From Candidatus Omnitrophota bacterium (lineage in GTDB: Bacteria; Omnitrophota; Gorgyraeia; Tantalellales; Tantalellaceae): a stretch of DNA of 35,225 nucleotides. Made by a program: the position numbers and the translations under genes. The DNA is taken from the NCBI GenBank assembly GCA_007135805.1, contig SLID01000129.1:1-35225 (forward strand). Direction: 5' to 3'. Shown here one piece after another: positions 28,544 through 35,225 of the stretch (the stretch's first letter is position 1; every line of letters starts with the position of its first letter). The notes beneath the pieces are model-generated. The model made no database searches. It saw only the letters and a program-made list of their open reading frames with translations, and was not told where the DNA came from.

Positions 28544-30529
28544 ATGGACAGGTTCAAACTGATCACCGATCTTGTTCCCGCGGGTGACCAGGCCGGAGCT
28601 ATAAGCCGTATGGCCGGTTCCATACTGTCCGGAGAAAGGTTCCAGACGCTTTTGGGAGTCACGGGAAGCGGCAAAACGTTCACTATGGCGAATATAGTCG
28701 AACAAGTTAACCGCCCCACGCTGGTAATATCACACAACAAGACCCTTGCCGCCCAGCTTTACGCCGAATTCAAAACTTTTTTTCCGGAAAACGCCGTGGA
28801 ATATTTTGTAAGCTATTACGATTATTATCAGCCCGAAGCTTATGTGCCGCAGACGGATGTTTATATTGAAAAAGACGCGTCGATAAACGATGATATCGAC
28901 CGCCTGCGGCTTTCCGCTACCAGTTCTCTTTTTTCGAGAAGAGATGTCCTGGTTGTAGCCAGTGTTTCCTGCATATACGGTCTTGGTTCTCCGGAAGATT
29001 ATTCCTCTATGCTGGTCTCTCTGGAGACCGGGCAGGAAGCCTCGCGCGATAAAGTGGTAAGGGAGCTTGTTGACATACAGTACGAGCGTAACGACATCGC
29101 CCCTGAAAGGGGCAAGTTCAGGGTGCGGGGGGATATAGTCGAGATATTCCCGGCATACAGGCAGACATCATGCCGTGTGGAGTTCTTCGGGGATGAGATA
29201 ACCCGTATATCCGAAATAGACCCGTTGACCGGGGATCTTATCTCTAAACTTGAAAAAGTCGCCGTTTATCCCGCTAAACACTTTGTGACCACGGTCGACA
29301 AGATAGAAAAGGCGGCGACATCCATAGAAGAGGAACTCGAGGAGCGTCTGGTGGAACTCAGGAGAGAGGGAAAACTTCTGGAAGCCCAGCGCTTGGAGAG
29401 CCGTACGCGTTATGATCTTGATATGCTGCGTGAACTGGGATATTGTAACGGCATCGAGAATTATTCAAGGCATATTTCGGGGAGGCCGCCCGGGAGCAGG
29501 CCATGGTGTCTTCTCGATTATTTTGACGATGATTTTCTGGTTATAATAGATGAATCGCATGTCACCTTACCGCAGATAAGGGCCATGTATAACGGCGATC
29601 AGGCCAGAAAAAAAACCCTTGTCGAGTATGGTTTCAGGCTGCCTTCGGCGCTGGACAACCGTCCTCTTAAGTATGAGGAATTCATGGAAGAGGTGAATGA
29701 GCTGATGTTCGTTTCGGCTACGCCCGGGGAATATGAGTTGACCCGAAGTTCTATCGTAGCCGAGCAGGTCATAAGGCCCACCGGTCTTATGGATCCTGTC
29801 ATATCGGTGAGGCCCACCGAAGGCCAGATAAATGATATAATCTCCGAAGTGCGGAAAAGAGCGGAAAAGAACGAGAGGGTACTGGTTACCACAATAACAA
29901 AGCGTCTTGCCGAAGAGCTTACGGAATATCTAAAAAAAATGGACCTTCGCGTGCGCTATCTGCATTCGGAAATAAACGCCCTGGAAAGGATAGAGATAAT
30001 ACGGGACCTGCGGCTGGGCAAATTCGATTGCCTGGTGGGAATAAACCTTCTGAGAGAAGGAATAGACCTGCCCGAGGTCTCGCTTGTAGCTGTCCTGGAC
30101 GCGGACAAGGAGGGCTTCTTAAGAAGCGGGACTTCCTTGATACAGGTCGCGGGGCGCGCCGCGAGGAACGTGAACGGGGAAGTCATCTTTTACGCCGACA
30201 CGGTGACTTCTTCCATGAAAGAGACTATCGATGTCACGCGTAAAAGAAGAGAAAAACAGGAAAAGTATAACCTTGAGAACGGCATAAAACCCACCACGAT
30301 AAAAAAGGCCATAACCGAAGGTATCGAGGCGTATAAGAAGGCAAGAGAGATCGTCGAGGGTGTTACGGGACGTTCCGGCGAGGAATACGACGCTCTCGAG
30401 GTTCTGGCGGAACTGGAACGAGACATGGAAATGGCCGCCAGAAATCTCCAGTTTGAAAAAGCCATAGAGTACAGGGACCAGATAGACAAGCTGAGAAAAA
30501 AGATAAAAGCGGAGGAGGAACTGTCATGA
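28544..30529 (+). CDS. uvrB: Excinuclease ABC subunit B
   Basis: [15 protein letters not shown] (Walker A), [57 protein letters not shown]-terminal UVR motif. Start at internal Met 28544 preferred. Confidence 0.98.
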   Translation: MDRFKLITDLVPAGDQAGAISRMAGSILSGERFQTLLGVTGSGKTFTMANIVEQVNRPTLVISHNKTLAAQLYAEFKTFFPENAVEYFVSYYDYYQPEAYVPQTDVYIEKDASINDDIDRLRLSATSSLFSRRDVLVVASVSCIYGLGSPEDYSSMLVSLETGQEASRDKVVRELVDIQYERNDIAPERGKFRVRGDIVEIFPAYRQTSCRVEFFGDEITRISEIDPLTGDLISKLEKVAVYPAKHFVTTVDKIEKAATSIEEELEERLVELRREGKLLEAQRLESRTRYDLDMLRELGYCNGIENYSRHISGRPPGSRPWCLLDYFDDDFLVIIDESHVTLPQIRAMYNGDQARKKTLVEYGFRLPSALDNRPLKYEEFMEEVNELMFVSATPGEYELTRSSIVAEQVIRPTGLMDPVISVRPTEGQINDIISEVRKRAEKNERVLVTTITKRLAEELTEYLKKMDLRVRYLHSEINALERIEIIRDLRLGKFDCLVGINLLREGIDLPEVSLVAVLDADKEGFLRSGTSLIQVAGRAARNVNGEVIFYADTVTSSMKETIDVTRKRREKQEKYNLENGIKPTTIKKAITEGIEAYKKAREIVEGVTGRSGEEYDALEVLAELERDMEMAARNLQFEKAIEYRDQIDKLRKKIKAEEELS

Positions 30530-31017
30530 AAAAATGTCCGGTTTGTAAAGAAATGTGTCAGGACGATGAGATCAAATGCCCGACGTGTGGAAAAGATCTC
30601 GGCGGGGAAACCGCCGTCGCGGCGGATCCCGATACCCGCCCGCTTGAGAGCAAGACCTCCCCGGAAGAGAAAAACGTGAAAACCGGCTATAACGCCCTGG
30701 CCATGTGGTGCCACCTGGGCACCTTCGCGGGCGTGTTTTTCCCGCTGGGCGGGAATTTTATAGCTCCGCTTATTATCTGGCTTCTTAAAAAGGACGAGGA
30801 CGCCCTGGTGGACGATCAGGGAAAAGAATCTATCAATTTCCAAATAAGCATATTTCTTTACGGGATCGTGGCGAGCTTGCTTATGGTTTTGATGGTCGGC
30901 ATATTCTTGCTTATGGCGTTGGGGCTTTTTGCCGTTATACAGGTCATAATGGCGTCTATCGCCGCGAGTAAAGGCGAAAAGTACAGGTATCCATTATGTA
31001 TAAGGTTGATCAAATGA
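30526..31017 (+). CDS. Zinc-ribbon plus DUF4870-like membrane protein
   Basis: N-terminal [22 protein letters not shown] (two CxxC pairs); [51 protein letters not shown] resembles DUF4870/Tic20-like; two further hydrophobic helices. Confidence 0.8.
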   Translation: MKKCPVCKEMCQDDEIKCPTCGKDLGGETAVAADPDTRPLESKTSPEEKNVKTGYNALAMWCHLGTFAGVFFPLGGNFIAPLIIWLLKKDEDALVDDQGKESINFQISIFLYGIVASLLMVLMVGIFLLMALGLFAVIQVIMASIAASKGEKYRYPLCIRLIK

Positions 31018-31060
31018 AAATTCCGGCCGGGGCCGTTTCGGATCCGGAAGGGGAGGTTTG

Positions 31061-31327
31061 ATGACAAGGGCGTTTGTTGAAACAATAGGTTTTATAGCGG
31101 GGATATGCACCACATTGTCTTTTATCCCCCAGATAGTAAAGATACTGAAGACAAGCAAGACCCGCGATATATCTTTCGTTATGTACGCGGTCCTTACAAT
31201 GGGTATTTTTCTCTGGATGGTTTACGGTATACTTCTGGGAGAACTCCCCCTGATCATAGCCAACGGCATATCGTTCATGTTCTGTCTTGCCATACTTACC
31301 ATGAAACTTGTATACGGGAGGAGGTGA
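31061..31327 (+). CDS. SemiSWEET-type transporter (MtN3/saliva, PQ-loop)
   Basis: 88 aa, three TM helices; GFIAGICTTLSFIPQIVKILKTSKTRDISFVMY is the PQ-loop signature; GGGGAGG RBS before ATG 31061. Confidence 0.9.
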   Translation: MTRAFVETIGFIAGICTTLSFIPQIVKILKTSKTRDISFVMYAVLTMGIFLWMVYGILLGELPLIIANGISFMFCLAILTMKLVYGRR

Positions 31328-31331
31328 CGCC

Positions 31332-32333
31332 GTGAAAATACTGGTAACCGGAGCTACGGGATTTATAGGGTTCGATCTTACGCGCAAGCTGGCCGGGAAA
31401 AAGCATGACATCCTGTGTTCTGTGAGAAAAACGAGTAATGTCTCGAAACTTCGGGAGCTGGGAGTCTCTCTGGCCGAATCTGACATTACCGATGAAAGTT
31501 CCTTTCAGGACCTGGTAGCTTCTTTTCGGCCTGACGCGGTGTATCATTGCGCGGCCAGGGTATGGGATGCCGACTGGGAACGGCTTTTTACGGACAACGT
31601 TAAAGGAACTTCCGTAGTATGCCGGGCCTGCCATGAACACGGGACAGAGAAGTTCATCTATTTAAGCTCGGTTTCTGTGGTAAGCGGGAACGACGCTGTT
31701 CCTCTCACTGATGATCTTGAGTACAAGTCATCTGACGCTTATGGACGGTCCAAGGCGGAAGCGGAAAAGATAGTCATATCTTACAGAGAAAAAGGCCTGA
31801 AAGCGTCTATTTTAAGGCCTTGCATGGTTTACGGCGAAGATGAGCCTCACGCGTTGGACGGGATAATGAAGTCCATAATGTCAAGGAAGATACCCGTACT
31901 TGATGTCCCCCAGATGGATGCAAGGCTCGCTCTGGTTTACGTGGGAAATGTCACTGATGTCCTTTTGCTTGCGCTTGATCGCGACGAGGCTTTTGAGGGG
32001 ACTTTCATGGTGGCCGACAAGGAGATAATAAGCGCGAGGAAGTTTGTCGAGATAATAGCTGACGAGCTCGGGGCGAAACGGCCTTTTAGAATACCCGGGT
32101 GGATGGTCGGGGCCGCAAAACTGCTTCCGCCGGTTCGCGGAAAAATGAGCAGATTGTTCAAGGACAGGGTCTATGATATATCCAGGATGACCGATATCCT
32201 GGGGTATGTTCCCAGAGTTTCCACGGAAGAGGGCCTGAGGCGTACGGCGAGGCATTGGAAAGACTCCAGAAACGAATATGTATGCGACAATACCGGATCG
32301 CCGTTAAAATCACTTCCGGGACAAGGCACGTAA
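31332..32333 (+). CDS. NAD-dependent epimerase/dehydratase (extended SDR)
   Basis: ILVTGATGFIG Rossmann motif, YLSSVSVV, YGRSKAEAE (YxxxK). GTG start 31332 with GGAGGAGGTGA RBS. Confidence 0.9.
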   Translation: MKILVTGATGFIGFDLTRKLAGKKHDILCSVRKTSNVSKLRELGVSLAESDITDESSFQDLVASFRPDAVYHCAARVWDADWERLFTDNVKGTSVVCRACHEHGTEKFIYLSSVSVVSGNDAVPLTDDLEYKSSDAYGRSKAEAEKIVISYREKGLKASILRPCMVYGEDEPHALDGIMKSIMSRKIPVLDVPQMDARLALVYVGNVTDVLLLALDRDEAFEGTFMVADKEIISARKFVEIIADELGAKRPFRIPGWMVGAAKLLPPVRGKMSRLFKDRVYDISRMTDILGYVPRVSTEEGLRRTARHWKDSRNEYVCDNTGSPLKSLPGQGT

Positions 32334-32357
32334 AAGTCTGTTTTTGAAGGGGGAGAG

Positions 32358-33272
32358 GTGTCGAGTATAACCGTTACTGTATTGGGTTCCACAGCCGGTG
32401 TTCCTACCAGAGAAAGGGGGCATACGGCTATTTATCTCAGGCATGAGAGCTCCTCGGTTTTTTCCTGTCTTTTCGATTGCGGGGAAGGGACCCAGCGCCA
32501 GATGCTTAAAGCGGGTATCGGGATAAACAGCGTTGATATGATATTCGTAACCCACTGGCACGGAGATCACTGCCTCGGGATACCCGGCATCATCGATACT
32601 ATGGGTTTTGAGGGAAGAGAGAGACCACTCGTGGTGTACGGGCCAAAAGCCCGCAAAATGCTTTCCAGAAGCGGTTTATTGATATCCCGGAGCAAGTTTA
32701 AAGTTATCGTGAGGGATGTGCCATACCGGGGAAAAAAGATAACGGAAATATTTCAAACACCTTATATCACGTTACTGTCCGCGCCGGTGTGTCATGGCCT
32801 TCCGGCGGTCTGTTACGCTTTCAGGGAGAACGACAGATTATCGATAGATATTGAAAAGGCCGTGAGCGCCGGTTTCAGGGAAAACGACAGGATGTTGGGC
32901 GTCCTGAGGGAAAAGGGAAGTTGTGTTGTCCAGGGAAAACGCGTTAAACTGGAAGACGTGTCAAATGTTGTAAAAGGCCGGAAGGTGGTGTTTTCCGGAG
33001 ATACCGAGATATGCGGAACTCTGAGGGAGATGGCCCGGGGAGCCGACCTTCTTATACAGGACTGCACTTATCTGGAATTTCCCGGTGAAAACAGGCCTCA
33101 CTGTCACGCTTCTTTACCTGAAATAGTCGAAATGACCGGCGGCCTGGATGTTAAGAAGGTTTTGCTGACGCATTTCAGCCGTAAATATTCCGACAGCGGA
33201 GTAGTGCGCGGGGCCGTTGAGAAATATGATGGTTTTCAAGCCGCGGAAGACCTTTGTGTGGTGGAGGTTTGA
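32358..33272 (+). CDS. rnz: Ribonuclease Z family MBL nuclease
   Basis: DCGEGTQRQM, VTHWHGDHCLGIPG (HxHxDH), FSGDTEIC; GTG start with GGGGGAGAG upstream. Confidence 0.92.
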   Translation: MSSITVTVLGSTAGVPTRERGHTAIYLRHESSSVFSCLFDCGEGTQRQMLKAGIGINSVDMIFVTHWHGDHCLGIPGIIDTMGFEGRERPLVVYGPKARKMLSRSGLLISRSKFKVIVRDVPYRGKKITEIFQTPYITLLSAPVCHGLPAVCYAFRENDRLSIDIEKAVSAGFRENDRMLGVLREKGSCVVQGKRVKLEDVSNVVKGRKVVFSGDTEICGTLREMARGADLLIQDCTYLEFPGENRPHCHASLPEIVEMTGGLDVKKVLLTHFSRKYSDSGVVRGAVEKYDGFQAAEDLCVVEV

Positions 33273-33325
33273 TCGATATTTACGCGACAGATATCTGTTA
33301 CTCGCGCTCCGGAGGATAAACTGAG

Positions 33326-33901
33326 ATGAAAGTTTTATTGCATATGTGCTGCGGGATATGCGCGATACCGGCGGTCGAGAAACTGCTTTGCGATGGATAT
33401 ACAATAACCGGATTTTTTTATAACCCCAATATCCATCCAGTTGACGAGTACCAGAGAAGGCTGGAGGCGGCCCGTAAAGTCTCCGGCGAATGGGGTTTTG
33501 AGCTTGTAGAGGGCAAATATGACAGAGAAAAGTGGTTTGAGGCGGTGCGCGGCCATGAGTATGAAAAGGAGGGAGGGGAAAGATGCCTTATCTGTTACCG
33601 GTTGAGGCTCGAGAAAACTTATGAATACGCTAAGAGGCATATGTACGACGCTTTTACCACCACTCTTACATCAAGTCCCATGAAAGATGTTTCAGCGATA
33701 AACCGGATAGGAGGGGATATCGGGGGAGACAGGTTCATACGGGCCGACTTCAAGAAGAACGGCGCTCTCGAGAGAGCGTCCGTGTTGTCGCGTGAGATGG
33801 GGTTATACCGCCAGGGATATTGCGGGTGCGTTTACGGTCACGAACAGCAGATGTTGAAGGAGGAACGAACGCGCGGAAATGAAAGTGAAAAAAAACAGTA
33901 A
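33326..33901 (+). CDS. queH: Epoxyqueuosine reductase QueH (DUF208)
   Basis: LLHMCCGICAIPAVEKL, GFFYNPNIHPVDEYQRR, CLICYRLRLEKT, TLTSSPMKD, GYCGCVYG. Confidence 0.93.
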   Translation: MKVLLHMCCGICAIPAVEKLLCDGYTITGFFYNPNIHPVDEYQRRLEAARKVSGEWGFELVEGKYDREKWFEAVRGHEYEKEGGERCLICYRLRLEKTYEYAKRHMYDAFTTTLTSSPMKDVSAINRIGGDIGGDRFIRADFKKNGALERASVLSREMGLYRQGYCGCVYGHEQQMLKEERTRGNESEKKQ

Positions 33902-34916
33902 AAAAGCGTATACGGATCTCCTGAAGAGTGTCCGGGATACGGTATGCCACTACGATATGATCGGGAAAGGCGACCGCTTACTCGTGGGTGTATCGGGTGG
34001 GGCGGACTCCGTGGCGCTTATACTGGCCCTCAAGGCTCTCGGCCCCGCTCTTGGTATAGAACTTGTGGCGGCCAATCTGGACCACAGGGTGAGAGGCAGG
34101 GAATCAGCCGCTGAATCTTTGTTCGTGAGGGAGCTGATCCAGGATATCGGTCTCGAGTGCGTGTCCGGGAAGTTAAAACCATTGAAAAATACCTCTTCCG
34201 GGCCTTCTCTTGAAGAGAAACTTCGCCGCGCGCGATACAACTTTTTTACCCGGGCCGCTCGAAAAACGGGATGTAATGTCATCGCTACGGGGCACAATAT
34301 GGACGATCAGGCGGAAACCATGCTGATGAGGGTGCTAAAAGGATCTTCCGCGGACGGACTCTCGGGTATCCCTCCCGTGCGATCAGAGAGCGGTATCAGG
34401 GTCGTAAGGCCTCTTATAAGAACGTCGAGAGCGGAGATAATATCGTTCCTGAGCGCCGCGTCCCGGGAATATGTAACCGACAGCTCAAATTACGACACCA
34501 GGTTCCTTCGTAACCGTATACGGTCGGAGGTCCTGCCGTATCTTGAAAAGATCAATCCCGGGATAAAAGAAGCCCTTGTCAACATATCGGATTCGGTCAG
34601 GGACGAACTGTCTTTTTCGTCAGCTGTACGCAAAGAAAAAGTGGAGAGGATAGTCGGGCGTTCCGGTCCGGCTCTCTCTGTGGGTTTAAAGGAATATGCC
34701 GGCGAGGTCCCGGCGCTGCGGAGAGAGATCTTTAAAACGCTTTTCAGCGGCGCGGGCGGTAATATAAAAAAACTGGCTTACAGGCATTGGGTGCTCACGG
34801 ACCTTTTCGCCTGTTCTACGGACAAGGGCGGGTCGCTTGACCTGCCGGGCAATGTCAAAGTGGTGAAGAGGAAAGGTGTCTTGAGTTTCGTAAAGAAAGA
34901 AAAGCGGAAAGCCTAG
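33879..34916 (+). CDS. tilS: tRNA(Ile)-lysidine synthase
   Basis: LLVGVSGGADSVALILAL (SGGxDS PP-loop), ANLDHRVRG, ATGHNMDDQAETMLMRVLKGSSADGLSGIPP. Confidence 0.95.
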   Translation: MKVKKNSKKAYTDLLKSVRDTVCHYDMIGKGDRLLVGVSGGADSVALILALKALGPALGIELVAANLDHRVRGRESAAESLFVRELIQDIGLECVSGKLKPLKNTSSGPSLEEKLRRARYNFFTRAARKTGCNVIATGHNMDDQAETMLMRVLKGSSADGLSGIPPVRSESGIRVVRPLIRTSRAEIISFLSAASREYVTDSSNYDTRFLRNRIRSEVLPYLEKINPGIKEALVNISDSVRDELSFSSAVRKEKVERIVGRSGPALSVGLKEYAGEVPALRREIFKTLFSGAGGNIKKLAYRHWVLTDLFACSTDKGGSLDLPGNVKVVKRKGVLSFVKKEKRKA

Positions 34917-34977
34917 ACCCTCGGCGGTCATCCTGAGGCAGCGGATACTGACAAACGTCTTTAACAGGAGGGGAAAA

Positions 34978-35225
34978 ATGAGAACGGCCGTAAAACTTAA
35001 ACAGTTCATAGCGGGAAATTGTTATTCATACATTCTTGTATCCAACGCGGAAGCTGTGGTGATAGATCCACACATAAGCCTGCTTAAAGAATACCTCGAT
35101 TATATAGACCGCAACAAGCTCAAGGTCAGGTATATAATCGATACCCATACTCACGCGGATCATTTTTCCCTGGCCGCGGTACTGAAAAAAAAGCTGAAAG
35201 TTCCGGTATTGATGCACGAAAAGGC
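34978..35225 (+). CDS. MBL-fold hydrolase (glyoxalase II / persulfide-dioxygenase-like), 3'-truncated by window end
   Basis: MRTAVKLKQFIAGNCYSYILVSNAEAVVIDPH...IIDTHTHADHFSLA (HxHxDH); AGGAGGGG RBS. Confidence 0.85.
   Translation, partial: MRTAVKLKQFIAGNCYSYILVSNAEAVVIDPHISLLKEYLDYIDRNKLKVRYIIDTHTHADHFSLAAVLKKKLKVPVLMHEK

Noticed and set aside
1-35225. CRISPR arrays, transposons, prophage, toxin-antitoxin or defence islands
   Set aside because: No regularly spaced repeats, transposase/integrase motifs, phage genes or defence-family motifs were found on reading either strand.

Overview
The 35.2 kb window is a dense bacterial chromosomal segment. All confidently called genes are on the + strand, and many overlap or nearly abut. 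In order they are: a trp operon (trpG 5'-truncated, trpD, trpC, a TrpB2-type trpB paralogue, trpF, trpB, trpA) running into ruvX and an M16 peptidase; a second unit with its own promoter (rpe, phosphohexomutase, lepA, lepB, pgsA-like, der, plsY); a small unit with no recognised homology at about 15.62-16.29 kb; gpsA and tRNA-Pro(GGG); an aspartate-family block (hom, thrC, a PGM-like putative homoserine kinase, lysC, cimA); valS, an rsuA/rluB-type pseudouridine synthase, nadC, uvrB; a zinc-ribbon/DUF4870-like membrane protein, a SemiSWEET, an NAD-dependent epimerase, rnz, queH, tilS; and the start of an MBL-fold hydrolase cut by the window end. Most of this is housekeeping. The best candidate for something undescribed is the 15.62-16.29 kb unit: a promoter, a short GAAA-loop hairpin followed by U6, a 119-aa orphan ORF, a 37-aa basic sORF missing from the ORF track, and a two-hairpin terminator region. 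Also notable are a probably leaderless gpsA transcript, a non-GHMP homoserine kinase candidate, two trpB genes in one operon, and strong AUA codon preference. No CRISPR array, transposon, prophage or rRNA was seen. All calls come from reading the sequence; no database search was run.
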